Below, piece by piece: positions 48,719-58,583 of a stretch of 64,000 nucleotides of DNA (the stretch's first letter is position 1; every line of letters begins with the position of its first letter). The stretch lies in the NCBI RefSeq assembly GCF_900129055.1, contig NZ_FQUZ01000001.1, forward strand, positions 124,001 to 188,000, in the 5' to 3' direction. The position numbers were made by a program, and so were the translations under genes. The stretch comes from Lampropedia hyalina DSM 16112. GTDB taxonomy: Bacteria > Pseudomonadota > Gammaproteobacteria > Burkholderiales > Burkholderiaceae_C. The notes beneath the pieces are model-generated. The model saw only the letters and a program-made list of their open reading frames with translations. It had not been told where the DNA came from and made no database searches.

Positions 48719-51031
48719 TCACCCTCCAGACCTTCCCTGGCGCAAGCCCCGCACCTGGATGCGGATGCGGTCGAGCACCTGCTGATCGCTGGCATCCCGC
48801 AACTCGATCTGGAACGGACCGGGCTGGAGCGGCCAGAACCACTGGGCATCCTCGCGGGCATGGTGGACTTTCTCGCCATTGATGCGCCAGACCACACCGG
48901 GCTGGCTGCTGGCAAAGCGCAGCAACTGGTTGGCTGGAGGAATATCGGGGTCGATGGCCAGAATCGTGCCATCCTGGGGCTGGAGAATGCGCACAGCGGC
49001 GGGCGCATCCACCGGCGCAGTGGGCAGACGCAGGCTGAAATGGCTTTGCTCCGTGCCAGGCAGGAACCACTCCATGCGCCCGGCCTCCAGCCGCTGGCCG
49101 TCGGGGGCCACATACTCGATACGTTGATGCACCAGCCCTGCCGGTGGCCGGGGAGCCACACCGGGGCGCAGCGCGTGCAGATAACCCGCCACCGCCGCCC
49201 ACACCGGCGCGGCCCCGGAAATGCCGCTGACATCCTGCATCGGCGAGCCATCGGCATTGCCCACCCACACGCCGATGGTGAAGTGCCCGGTATAGCCAAT
49301 CGCCCAGTTGTCGCGCATGTCCTTGCTGGTGCCGGTCTTGACGGCACTCCAGAAACGCGTGGCCAACTGGCTGTCCGTGCCGAAGGTGGTGGCACGGGCA
49401 TGGCGGTCGGCCAGAATATCGCCAATGATGAAACTCGTGCCCTCGTCCAGCACGCGCACCGACTCCGACACAGCCGATGGCGCATCCTGCGGCTGCACCT
49501 GCCAGCGCACCGCGCCATGCAGTCCGCCATTGGCCAGCGTGCGGTAGGCATTCGTCAAATGCAGCAGGCTGACATCAACGCCACCCAGTGCCAGGCTGTA
49601 ACCGTAGTAGCCTGCCGGTTCCGGCAAAGGCAGTCCCCATTGCCGCAACTGCTGGGCGAAATCATCGGGCGACACCATCACCAATGCCCGCACCGCCGGA
49701 ATATTCAGCGAACTGGCCAGGGCCAGCCGCACCGACACCCAGCCCTTGAAACCCAGATCGTAGTTCTGCGGCACATACAGGCCATGCGCGGTGGGAATGC
49801 GCGCAGGCGAATCGTCCAGCAGGGAAGCTGCCGTCAGGCGACCCTGGGCAATGGCCTGCGCATACAGAAACGGCTTGAGCGTGGAGCCGGGCTGGCGCAG
49901 GGCCAGCACCGCATCGACTTCGGACGCACGACTGAGCCGCTGCCCCGAAGACCCCACCCAGGCCAGCACCTCGCCCGTGGCGTTGTCCAGCACCAGCACC
50001 GCACCATCCTGCACATTCTGCGCGGCAATCTCCTGCAAGTGACGGCGCAGCGTCTCGCTGGCAAAGCGTTGCAGCCCAGCGTGCAGGCTGCTGGGCAGAT
50101 TCTGCGGCAGACCTTCCCTGGCCCGTTCATGCCGATACTGCGCCAGCGCGTAGCGAGCGAAATGCGGAGCCACTCCATCCAGCGCGGCGAAATGGCGACG
50201 GCGCAAGGCAGCCGTAGTGTAGAAATGCAGGGCATGGCAATCCTGTCCCCAGGGCGATTCGGCCAGCTTCAGGGCCGCGCAGGCACGCTCGGCCACCTTG
50301 GCCACGCTGGCATTGGGCGCGCGCAGCAGGGCCACAGCAATCGCCGATTCGCGCATGTCCAGCGCGTGGGCCTTCTTGGCAAACAGGCTCTGCGCCAGTG
50401 CGTCCAACCCCACCAGTTCGCCCCGAAAGGGCGCAAGGTTCAGGTAGGCCTCCAGAATCTGCGCCTTGCTCCAGCCTCGCTCCAGCGCGTAAGCCATGCG
50501 CACCTGCCCGATCTTCTGCCCCCAGGTGCGCCGCCCGGCCCCCGGCTGCAACGGCGCATGCAGCAAACCCGCCAACTGCATGGTGATGGTGGATGCGCCC
50601 CGCGTGCGCTCATTCCACAGATTCGCCCAGGCTGCCGCCGACACCGCCGACCAGTCCACCCCGCTGTGCGCATAGAAGTTGCGATCTTCCCCCAGCACCA
50701 CCGCATGCAGCAATGCAGGCGAGACCTCCTCCAGTGCCAGCCACTGTCCACGCCGCACCTGAAAATCCGTGCGAATGCGCTGCAACGGCGCACCACGCCG
50801 GTCCAGCAGCCAGGTTTCCGACGAGCGATAAGCCGCCCGCACCGCCTCGAAGCGGGGTGTGCCACTGCCCTGCCCGTTCTGCACGTCTTGCGCCTCTTGC
50901 ATTTCTTGCGCTCGCACCGGAACCAAAGCCAGCAGCACAACCCCCAGCAGCACCCCGGCCACCCGCCTCCCGCCACGCTCCCGTGAGCAGGATGGACTTT
51001 TCACAAGATGCGACAAAAGAGGAAATGGCAT
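48719..51031 (-). CDS. pbpC: penicillin-binding protein 1C
   Basis: The 770-residue protein combines a glycosyltransferase domain (VVLGEDRNFYAHSGVDW, RGASTITMQLAG) with a transpeptidase domain bearing STLK in RQPGSTLKPFLYA, SLN in ASSLNIPAVRA and KTG in AVKTGTSKD, then a C-terminal BiPBP_C domain. A hydrophobic segment follows the start. PbpC often sits next to an alpha-2-macroglobulin gene; none is here. ATG 51031 lacks a clear ribosome binding site, so the start is uncertain. Confidence 0.95.
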   Translation of the reverse strand: MPFPLLSHLVKSPSCSRERGGRRVAGVLLGVVLLALVPVRAQEMQEAQDVQNGQGSGTPRFEAVRAAYRSSETWLLDRRGAPLQRIRTDFQVRRGQWLALEEVSPALLHAVVLGEDRNFYAHSGVDWSAVSAAAWANLWNERTRGASTITMQLAGLLHAPLQPGAGRRTWGQKIGQVRMAYALERGWSKAQILEAYLNLAPFRGELVGLDALAQSLFAKKAHALDMRESAIAVALLRAPNASVAKVAERACAALKLAESPWGQDCHALHFYTTAALRRRHFAALDGVAPHFARYALAQYRHERAREGLPQNLPSSLHAGLQRFASETLRRHLQEIAAQNVQDGAVLVLDNATGEVLAWVGSSGQRLSRASEVDAVLALRQPGSTLKPFLYAQAIAQGRLTAASLLDDSPARIPTAHGLYVPQNYDLGFKGWVSVRLALASSLNIPAVRALVMVSPDDFAQQLRQWGLPLPEPAGYYGYSLALGGVDVSLLHLTNAYRTLANGGLHGAVRWQVQPQDAPSAVSESVRVLDEGTSFIIGDILADRHARATTFGTDSQLATRFWSAVKTGTSKDMRDNWAIGYTGHFTIGVWVGNADGSPMQDVSGISGAAPVWAAVAGYLHALRPGVAPRPPAGLVHQRIEYVAPDGQRLEAGRMEWFLPGTEQSHFSLRLPTAPVDAPAAVRILQPQDGTILAIDPDIPPANQLLRFASSQPGVVWRINGEKVHHAREDAQWFWPLQPGPFQIELRDASDQQVLDRIRIQVRGLRQGRSGG

Positions 51032-51274
51032 GGCAAGACAGTCCGGCAAGAGAAAGTTTTGCGATTATTAACGGGATACAGGCAATCCACAGCAGTTTCA
51101 ACAACGACCATGAGTAGAGCATGTCCGTCGGATTCGGCGAAAGCCAACATGGCGATATGCCCAATGGCGAGATACAGGCCGCACGACAGGTTTGCAGACA
51201 CTCCTTCATGCCGCGCTGGAGTGCAGCAATAGTCTCCAGCCTTCAGGCGGCCAGAAAGGGAATGTCAAACACAA

Positions 51275-52534
51275 TCAGCCTACACGCTGCACGTAACTGC
51301 GCGGGTAATGCCCGCTTTCCTGCAACAGCGGGATGACGGTATCGACGAAAACCTCCAGATCGTCTGGCAGGTAGCGCGGGATGATGGTGAAGCCATCGAC
51401 CGCTTCGGCTCGGAACCATTGCACGATGTGGTGGGCAATCTGCTCGGGTGTGCCGATCAGGCCCGGCAAGGCTTCGTGCTGTACCAGATCGCGCAGCGAG
51501 AGCTGCTCATCCAGCGCACGCTGGCACCTCGCTTGCAGCGATCCAATCGGAATAATGCTGCCCGTGGGGTCGCCAAAATCCTCTGCCTGCAAGGGCCGGT
51601 CGAAATCGCGGTGGCGCACGCCCAGTTGCTCGGCCGCCAACTCGGCCTGCTGCTGCAAGGCTTGCGGGTCGTCTGCCAGGGCTTGCAGCCACTCTTTCTT
51701 CAACACATCGGCCTTGGCTTCGCTATCGGTCAGGATAGGGATGAGCACCGGCACCAGTTGGGGCAGGTGGTTTTCGGCACGCCCGATTGCCCGCGCCGCA
51801 CCACGCAGTCGCTGGCGAAGTGCCTGCGTAGCTTGCAGCGAACTGGAGGGTGCATACACCGCATCCGCATGGCGGGCGGCCAGCGCGATGCCCGCATCGG
51901 AGCCGCCAGCCTGCACCAGTCGCGGACGTCCCCAGGGGGTAGCAGGCACGTTCAGTGGCCCCGCGACATGGAAATGCGCGCCACGGTGGTTGATGGGCTG
52001 GGGCTGTCCGTGGCCCGCGCTGCCGTCCCACTCGAATCGCCAACTCTCCCACAGCCTGAGCACGACTTCGACAAACTCCTCAGCCCGCGCATAGCGGCTT
52101 TCTCGATCAGGCAGTGGCTGATTCGAGTAGTTCGCAGCAATCGCGGGGTTCCAGCTCGTCACGATATTCCAGGCAATGCGCCCGCCACTGAGCAGGTGCA
52201 GGCTCTGGATCTGCCGCGCCAATGTGTATGGCTCGTTATAGGTGGTCGAGGCGGTGATGATGCCGCCAATGTCCGGCACCTGCGCCAGCACCGAGGCAAA
52301 CAGCACGAAGGGATCGAGCGTATGTTCAGGCCGCTGGTTTTCACCGATGACCAGTTGTGGCCGGTCGGACGTGAACACATTGCCGAACACCCCACGATGC
52401 GCTACGCGAGCCGCGTGCACATAGTGCTCCAGCGTGAAAATTCGCGCCGGATCGCGCCCGGGCCGCAGCCAGGAATCCGGCGCGTCGCCTGAACTGTTGA
52501 GCCAGGCATTGAGTTCGATCCATCTTTGAGTCAT
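51275..52534 (-). CDS. NtaA/SnaA/DszA-family FMN-dependent monooxygenase
   Basis: The 419-residue luciferase-like enzyme shows the flavin-site stretch SGGRIAWNIVTS, TTYNEPYTLARQIQSLHLLS, the FTLEHYVHAARVAHRGVF start region, YARAEEFVEVV and LIGTPEQIAHHIVQW. It is a paralogue of the protein at 59957-61255, sharing their N-terminal layout rather than that of 24569 or 55928. It is the last gene of sulfur cluster 2. Substrate is unknown; a separate flavin reductase is needed. Confidence 0.9.
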   Translation of the reverse strand: MTQRWIELNAWLNSSGDAPDSWLRPGRDPARIFTLEHYVHAARVAHRGVFGNVFTSDRPQLVIGENQRPEHTLDPFVLFASVLAQVPDIGGIITASTTYNEPYTLARQIQSLHLLSGGRIAWNIVTSWNPAIAANYSNQPLPDRESRYARAEEFVEVVLRLWESWRFEWDGSAGHGQPQPINHRGAHFHVAGPLNVPATPWGRPRLVQAGGSDAGIALAARHADAVYAPSSSLQATQALRQRLRGAARAIGRAENHLPQLVPVLIPILTDSEAKADVLKKEWLQALADDPQALQQQAELAAEQLGVRHRDFDRPLQAEDFGDPTGSIIPIGSLQARCQRALDEQLSLRDLVQHEALPGLIGTPEQIAHHIVQWFRAEAVDGFTIIPRYLPDDLEVFVDTVIPLLQESGHYPRSYVQRVG

Positions 52535-52582
52535 GGGACTTGCCAATCTGAAGTTGCGCTGCCTGGATGCTTTCAGCCCGAC

Positions 52583-54217
52583 TCAACGCCCAGGCTGGGA
52601 GAGATAGGTATCGGCAAAACTCCAGACCACGGCATGCGCACCCAGCAGTTCGCCCTGCACGGTCTTCTTCTTGACAACGAACGCTGGTGGATAGGCGATG
52701 TCGATGCTGGGCAACTCTTCATGGACGATGCGCTGGAAATCACGGTAGAGCTGCTGACGCTTGGCCAGATCGGTTTCCGTGCCAGCAGCGGTCAGGATAC
52801 GATCCACCTCCGGGTTGCTGTAGCGCGCCGGGTTGGAAAACGGCAAGCCTACCTTGAAGGCACTGGTGAGAAAGCCACGGTGTACGCCGACTGCCGGATC
52901 AAACATGTTCGACAGTGCCTCCACCGCCAGATCAAAGGCCCGGTCGGTGTAAACCTGGCGCACATAGGTTGCCTGATCCGTCAGGCTGACATCGACCTCG
53001 ATGCCAATGGGCTTGAGTGACTGGCGGATAAATGCGGCGTGACGCGGATCGGCTGCGGGGTTGTTCAAGAGCCGCAGCCGAAAACGCTCACCGTTCGAAC
53101 CACGTGCGAAACCCGCCTCATCGAGCAGGCGGTTGGCTTCCTTCAAGTCATGCGCATAAGGCCGGATGCTGGCATCATGGAACTGTGCCAGTGCCGGTGA
53201 GATCGGGGAAAACGCATATTGCCCATAACCCAGGTAGATCAGCTTGTGCAGTGCCTTGAGGTCGATCGCATGGGCAATGGCGCGGCGCACGCGCACGTCC
53301 TGCAACTGTGGGGTCTCGAAGTTGAAGAAGATTTCACGGTGCGAGGCCAGATAGGCGGGCGGCACATCCTCCAGTGCCAGGTGCGGCACTTGCTTGAGCC
53401 GCTCGACTTCGGTCAATGGCACGGCACCATCAAAGCCCAGGTCAAACTTGCCGGCCTCAAAGCCTGCGGTGCGTGCGGTCGCATCCGGCACAATGTGCAC
53501 GATGATCTGATCCAGATACGGTTTTCCCTGCTGCCAGTATTCGTCATTGCGACCAAGGATGATGTGGCCACCGCGTACCCATTCCCTGAAGCGGAACGGG
53601 CCGCTGCCGATCAAGGCCTCGTGCGGAGGGTTCTCATTGCCGGCGATGGACTCGAACACATGGCGCGGAATGATGGGTGACTCGGATGCGGCCAGCGCGG
53701 TCAGCAGATAGGGTGCGGGCCTGGAGAGGCGCAGCACGACGGTCTGCGCGTCAGGCGTCTCGATGCTGGTCACATTGCCAAAGGTACTGCGCCCGCGCGG
53801 GTGGAACTCCTTGAGGCGTTGCAGACTGAAGGCCACGTCATCGGCGGTCAGCGGCTTGCCGTCATGCCAGCGCACACCCTCGCGGATGGTGAAGCGGTAT
53901 TGCAGGAAATCGGGTGCAACCTCCCACGCCGTGGCCAGTTGCGGGATGGGGGTGAAGTCCTTCTCGTAGGCCAGCAGGCCATCGAATATCTTGGGGCCGA
54001 CCACCATCGCCGCATACTGCGTGGTGTTGATCGGCAGGATGGTGGCACTTTCGCGATCCAGCACATAGTTGAGCGTGCCGCCACGCACCGGTTCGGCCCG
54101 CGCAGCCTGCGTGGCCAGCAATGCCGATGTTCCAAGCAAGACAGTCAGTGCGAACAGGCGAAAGCCCTTGAGAAATGCGGCGCGGTGGGAACGACCGGAA
54201 TTCAATGATGCAGTCAT
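52583..54217 (-). CDS. Dpp/Opp-type ABC transporter substrate-binding protein
   Basis: The 544-residue periplasmic protein has a signal peptide (cleavage near ARAEP), then SBP_bac_5 features: GLLAYEKDFTPIPQLATAWE, FTIREGVRWHDGKPLTADDV, GSGPFRFREWVRGGHIILGR, RVRRAIAHAIDLKALH. It resembles the binding protein at 28246-29883 across its length. No permease or ATPase gene is next to it, so it probably works with the DppBC-type permeases of cluster 1 or a distant system. Confidence 0.9.
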   Translation of the reverse strand: MTASLNSGRSHRAAFLKGFRLFALTVLLGTSALLATQAARAEPVRGGTLNYVLDRESATILPINTTQYAAMVVGPKIFDGLLAYEKDFTPIPQLATAWEVAPDFLQYRFTIREGVRWHDGKPLTADDVAFSLQRLKEFHPRGRSTFGNVTSIETPDAQTVVLRLSRPAPYLLTALAASESPIIPRHVFESIAGNENPPHEALIGSGPFRFREWVRGGHIILGRNDEYWQQGKPYLDQIIVHIVPDATARTAGFEAGKFDLGFDGAVPLTEVERLKQVPHLALEDVPPAYLASHREIFFNFETPQLQDVRVRRAIAHAIDLKALHKLIYLGYGQYAFSPISPALAQFHDASIRPYAHDLKEANRLLDEAGFARGSNGERFRLRLLNNPAADPRHAAFIRQSLKPIGIEVDVSLTDQATYVRQVYTDRAFDLAVEALSNMFDPAVGVHRGFLTSAFKVGLPFSNPARYSNPEVDRILTAAGTETDLAKRQQLYRDFQRIVHEELPSIDIAYPPAFVVKKKTVQGELLGAHAVVWSFADTYLSQPGR

Positions 54218-54259
54218 GATGGGCCTTGTCTCCGACGAGTACGTGATTGCTGAAAAGGC

Positions 54260-55906
54260 TCAGGCATGCGCAAAGCGCGCCAGCGGATCGGACAATACCT
54301 GCGGCAACAAACCTCGTTCCCAATCGAGATAAGCCCGAAAGGCGGCAAAGCGTTCGGCTTCGGTAGGCCAGGCATAGGAATCACGCGGCACGTCGTCAGT
54401 GCTGTGCAGCAGTTGGGTTTCGCCATGCTCCAATGGCAGCCCCACAGCCTGCCACGCAGTTGTGCCGCCACGCAGTGCCCGCACTTCACGCTTGCCCGCA
54501 GCAGCCAGTTCCTGCGCAGCCCATGCTGCCAGACGGCCATCCTGCGAGGTCAGTACCAGCGGGCGTTGATCGAGTGCATGGATGCCCTGCCCTTCATCGC
54601 CCAAAAGCAGGCGTTCACGCACCGCAAAACGCGCGCCAGGGATATGGGCTGAGGCGTAAACGGTGCTGGGAGCAAGATCGAGCAACTGCACTTCGTCGCG
54701 TGCCAGGCGACCTTGTAGCTCCGCAACATCCAACCACTTCCCGGCAGGCAGATCCGGCACGGCCGTTGCAGTGCCGGATACGCTGGTTTCCTTCAAGGCC
54801 TCGGGCGCGGCCGCGTAGGCCAGCACCTTGCCCCAGCGCAACTGCTGCAACCATGAAGCCGTAATGGCTGCACGCGTGCCATCGGCATCGTCAATCAGCA
54901 CGATGGTGGCGTTGCGCACACCGATGTGACGGTCAATGCCCTGCACCAGTTGGCCACCTTCGGCCCATTGCGATCCAGGCAAATGGCCTTGTTCATATTC
55001 CGCTCGGGTGCGCACATCAATCCAGTAGACAGTGCGGTCAGCCTGCTGGCTGGACGCTTCGGCCCGCAGACTCGCCAACGCATCAGCATCCAGCCATTCA
55101 ATGCCATATTCTGCCGTCAGGTGGCGTTTGGCCTCACGGGCTTTCTCGCGCGTGGCTTCGCCCGGTACTGGCAATGGCCGCGCCTTGCCCTGCTCCAGTG
55201 GCAGACGCTGGAACAGCCAGTCCATCGTGCCGTCTTCCAGTGCAGCAACGGGATTGGAGAGACCTGCATTGATCAATCCCTGCGCACCGATGATGGAGCG
55301 AGTGCGGCCCGCGCAGTTGATAACGACCAACGTCTGCTCAGATGGCAACAGCTCATGGATGCGGTATGGCAACTCCGCATTGGGCAGCGGCGCAGCACCT
55401 GGAATGCTGAAGCGGTTGAACTCCTCCACTGTGCGGCCATCGAGGACGATGACATCCTCCTTGCGTTGCAGCTTGTCCCACAGTTCAGTGGCAGAGATGT
55501 GCGGCGTCTGCTTCTGGTGTTCGACATACTCGCCAAAGGCCTTGCTATAGACACCGGTGCCGGTATAGACCGGCAGGCCCTCCGCACGCCAAGCCGCAAT
55601 GCCACCTTGCAGCAATGCGACGTTGGTATAACCCAGCACCGCCAGCCTGGCAGCAGCGCGCCGTGCGCGTTCGCCACCATCGTCATCGACCACGACGATG
55701 CGCACATCGCGGCGTGGCAGCAGTTCCACAGCACGCAACTCAATCTGACCCAGCGGCAGCGGCACGGAAACGAGGATGTGCCCATCATGCGCCTGCACAT
55801 AAGGCTCGCGCACATCGATCACGGCATGCTCGGCATCGCCTTGTGCCAGTTGCAACAGTTCGGTTGCCGTCACCGTCTCAGCGGTGACTGATGAAATGGA
55901 TGTCAT
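54260..55906 (-). CDS. four-domain rhodanese-like protein, one catalytic cysteine
   Basis: The 548-residue protein contains four rhodanese domains (about residues 10-115, 135-250, 270-375 and 390-500) with repeated VIDVRE, VIVLDGRTVEEF, WIDVRTRAEYEQGH and LLDLAPSTVYAS starts. Only domain 2 has the active-site Cys, in VVINCAGRTRS. The equivalent loops elsewhere read VVVDDDGGERA, VLIDDADGTRA and VLTSQDGRLAA. It may move sulfane sulfur or bind sulfite or thiosulfate released by the neighbouring monooxygenases; this is inference. It is cytoplasmic, with no signal peptide. Confidence 0.88.
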   Translation of the reverse strand: MTSISSVTAETVTATELLQLAQGDAEHAVIDVREPYVQAHDGHILVSVPLPLGQIELRAVELLPRRDVRIVVVDDDGGERARRAAARLAVLGYTNVALLQGGIAAWRAEGLPVYTGTGVYSKAFGEYVEHQKQTPHISATELWDKLQRKEDVIVLDGRTVEEFNRFSIPGAAPLPNAELPYRIHELLPSEQTLVVINCAGRTRSIIGAQGLINAGLSNPVAALEDGTMDWLFQRLPLEQGKARPLPVPGEATREKAREAKRHLTAEYGIEWLDADALASLRAEASSQQADRTVYWIDVRTRAEYEQGHLPGSQWAEGGQLVQGIDRHIGVRNATIVLIDDADGTRAAITASWLQQLRWGKVLAYAAAPEALKETSVSGTATAVPDLPAGKWLDVAELQGRLARDEVQLLDLAPSTVYASAHIPGARFAVRERLLLGDEGQGIHALDQRPLVLTSQDGRLAAWAAQELAAAGKREVRALRGGTTAWQAVGLPLEHGETQLLHSTDDVPRDSYAWPTEAERFAAFRAYLDWERGLLPQVLSDPLARFAHA

Positions 55907-55927
55907 GGTTTTCGGTTTCGGTGAACT

Positions 55928-57238
55928 TCAGATGGACGCAAGACCCAGGTGTTGGTGCAGCGTACGCCCCTCATAGGCACTGCGGAACAGACCGCGCTGG
56001 CGCAACAGCGGCACAACCTGCTCGCCAAAGGTAACGAGGTGGTCCGGATAAAGGTCGAAGTTGAGGTTGAAGCCATCGGCCGCACCCTCACGGAACCACT
56101 GTTCGATGTCATCGGCAATCTGCTCGGGTGCACCAATGACAACACGGTGCCCGCCCGGATTGCGCGCAATGGCCTGGCGTACCGTCCAGCCGTTGGCCTG
56201 AGCCTCATGCAGCAATCCGGCTGCAAAGCCTTTGGTCTGCGGCGACTTCCAATCTTCCAGCAGGTTCAGCTTGCTGGGAAAAGGTTCATCCAGTGGCAAC
56301 TGCCCCGGCTCCACGCCGAACAGGCGTGCGAGCTTCTGGTGTTCGCTCACAATATCAAGCTGTGCATCCAGTGCCTCCTTGTTGTGATGCGCAGCCTGCT
56401 CCGTATCGCCCAGCACGACAAGCAAGCCCGGCAGCACCAATAGATCGGATGGATCGCGGCCAAAGCGTCTCGCTCGCTCGTTCACATCGCGCCGGAAGTC
56501 CAGTCCATCGGCCAGCGTGCGCTGCACTGTGAACAGCGCATCGGCATGGCGCGCCCCCAGATCACGGCTGGCGGAGGAATCCCCTGCCTGGAACAGCATC
56601 GGTCGCCCACCCGGCGCGGGCGGCACGGGAAATCGCCCTTCATGCGCAAAAAATTCTCCCTGATGGCTCACAGGATGAACCTTCGCCAGATCGAGGTACT
56701 TTTCAGAGGCCACATCCGCGCTGATGGCACCGCTCTCCCAACTGGCCCACAACTGCTTGACCAGCGCAACGAATTCCTCGGCCCTGGCATAGCGTGTGGC
56801 ATGTTCAGGCAATTCCGAAAGACCGTAATTGCCGGCCACGCCCGCATGGTGGGTCGTGACGATGTTCCATGCCGCACGTCCGCCGCTGGCATGGGCAAGC
56901 GACGCAAAGCGGCGTGCCAGACTGTAGGGCTGCTCGAAAGTGGTCGATGCAGTGGCGACGAGGCCGATGTGCGTCGTCTCACGCGCCAGCGCAGTCTGAA
57001 GGATGACCGGATCCAGTGCCGTCCAGGGTCGCTCGGATGCGTTCGGTGCCAATCCTGGCTGATCCGAAAAGAAGATGGCATCGAACGTAGCGGCCTCGGC
57101 CGCCCGCGCGATGGCGATGAAATGGTCAATGTCGCTGGGCCACACCGGTGGTGTGTGCTGCCGCCAGCCAGTCGAATGGCGGCCGGTAGCGAAAACATTG
57201 GCGTTGAGGTGCAGTTGCCGCGGGGGAATGGCTGGCAT
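55928..57238 (-). CDS. NtaA/SnaA/DszA-family FMN-dependent monooxygenase
   Basis: The 436-residue enzyme shows LHLNANVFATGRHSTGWR, FFSDQPG, TTFEQPYSLARRFASLAH, GGRAAWNIVTTHH, RYARAEEFVAL and HRVVIGAPEQIADDI. Its N-terminal half matches the cluster 1 enzyme at 24569-25897, so the two are paralogues. It lies between the SfnB/DszC-like and rhodanese genes. Flavin is supplied by a separate reductase. Confidence 0.9.
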   Translation of the reverse strand: MPAIPPRQLHLNANVFATGRHSTGWRQHTPPVWPSDIDHFIAIARAAEAATFDAIFFSDQPGLAPNASERPWTALDPVILQTALARETTHIGLVATASTTFEQPYSLARRFASLAHASGGRAAWNIVTTHHAGVAGNYGLSELPEHATRYARAEEFVALVKQLWASWESGAISADVASEKYLDLAKVHPVSHQGEFFAHEGRFPVPPAPGGRPMLFQAGDSSASRDLGARHADALFTVQRTLADGLDFRRDVNERARRFGRDPSDLLVLPGLLVVLGDTEQAAHHNKEALDAQLDIVSEHQKLARLFGVEPGQLPLDEPFPSKLNLLEDWKSPQTKGFAAGLLHEAQANGWTVRQAIARNPGGHRVVIGAPEQIADDIEQWFREGAADGFNLNFDLYPDHLVTFGEQVVPLLRQRGLFRSAYEGRTLHQHLGLASI

Positions 57239-57261
57239 GGAATATCCTTGTTCCTGCTTGC

Positions 57262-58572
57262 TCAGGCAGCCACGACAGCAGCAGCCTTTGACGGTCCAGA
57301 CGCTTCAGATGCAGATGCTGCCTGCCCATCACCCACCGGGGCCGTGCCAATCCCAACCTTCGCCGGTGGCGGTGTGCCATTGACATGCCAGTTTCCCACC
57401 TGCCTGTCGTGGTAAACGCGCGGGTTGTGCGAAGACAGCGTGCGCGCATTGCGCCAGTGCCGATCCAGCCCGTAGCCGCGCTTGGCTGCCGATGCGCCCA
57501 GTGCATCGAAAAGGCGGGTCGTGGCTTCCAGTGCCAGGTCGGTAACGACGGTCACGGTCTGGCTGACTTCGATGTCGGACAGGGCGTAGGCCTCGTCACG
57601 CGCCTGCTCATCCCCGCTACCGCGCGCATCGGCGGCGCGTTGCAACGCGCGGGCCGCCTGCACGGCAGCGGCTCCCGCCACATAGGCCAGGCTGTGCACA
57701 CGACCAACAACCTGCAATATCTGCGGATCCTCACTGAAACGTCGTACCTGCGTGCGCCCCCCATAGATGCGTGTACGAGCTGCGACCAGCGGTGCCACCT
57801 CGCTTGCCGCAGCGCGAGCGATCCCCGCCAATGTGGCGACATGGACAAGCTGGAAGAAACCACTTGAATAGCGAAAACGCTCTGCCGAAGGCTTGATCAG
57901 CGCATCATCGATCAACACGTTCTCGAAACGGGCGGTACCGCTGGCACTGAGCTGCTGACCAAAGCCATCCCAATCATCCAGAATCTCCACGCCCTCGGAC
58001 TTGGTTGGCACCAGCACGCCAACAATGCGCCCGTCCGGTGCTTGCGCGGTGAGGTTGATCCAGTCGGCATAGAGCGACCCGGTGGTGTAGAACTTGGCAC
58101 CATTGAGCCGCCACTGACCTGCCTGCACATCAGGCGTCAGCCGGGTGCCAAGCGTGCCCAGCACATGCTCGCCGGTTTCGGAAAAACCACTGCCGGAGAA
58201 ATCCCCGGCCGCGAGACGTTGCAACCAATGCGTGCGCCAGGGACTGTCCACACTGTCGATCACTTCCTCGACAAACCCCAGGTGGGAGCGCAAGGCATTG
58301 ACCACGTTGGGATCAGCCTCGCCCAGCTCGATCAGCGCGGCAAACAACTCGGGCAAGGTCGCACCCTGCCCGCCCAGCTCGGGCGGCAGACGCCAGCGGG
58401 TCAGGCCCGCATCGCGCAAGGCCTGCACTTCAGAGAAAAGCAGCTCATGTTCCAGCTCGCGCTGAACAGCCCGCTCCCGTATCCGATGAAAGACCCGGCG
58501 CAATGGTGCGACCAGTGTCTCATAGCGATCCGACGGCCCCTGGCCCCAACTGGATGGAAGTGATGCAGTCAT
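57262..58572 (-). CDS. SfnB/DszC-like acyl-CoA dehydrogenase-family protein
   Basis: The 436-residue protein has the acyl-CoA dehydrogenase fold of flavin-dependent sulfur monooxygenases: LTRWRLPPELGGQGATLP, GEADPNVVNALRSHLGF, FSGSGFSETGEHVLG, FYTTGSLYADWINL and [17 protein letters not shown] at the end. It is a paralogue of the cluster 1 protein at 25916-27147 and gives that gene's expected N-terminal layout. ATG 58572 is preferred since GAGGAG precedes it. A low-complexity Ala/Ser tail follows the conserved end. Confidence 0.88.
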   Translation of the reverse strand: MTASLPSSWGQGPSDRYETLVAPLRRVFHRIRERAVQRELEHELLFSEVQALRDAGLTRWRLPPELGGQGATLPELFAALIELGEADPNVVNALRSHLGFVEEVIDSVDSPWRTHWLQRLAAGDFSGSGFSETGEHVLGTLGTRLTPDVQAGQWRLNGAKFYTTGSLYADWINLTAQAPDGRIVGVLVPTKSEGVEILDDWDGFGQQLSASGTARFENVLIDDALIKPSAERFRYSSGFFQLVHVATLAGIARAAASEVAPLVAARTRIYGGRTQVRRFSEDPQILQVVGRVHSLAYVAGAAAVQAARALQRAADARGSGDEQARDEAYALSDIEVSQTVTVVTDLALEATTRLFDALGASAAKRGYGLDRHWRNARTLSSHNPRVYHDRQVGNWHVNGTPPPAKVGIGTAPVGDGQAASASEASGPSKAAAVVAA

Positions 58573-58583
58573 CAAGAAGCTCC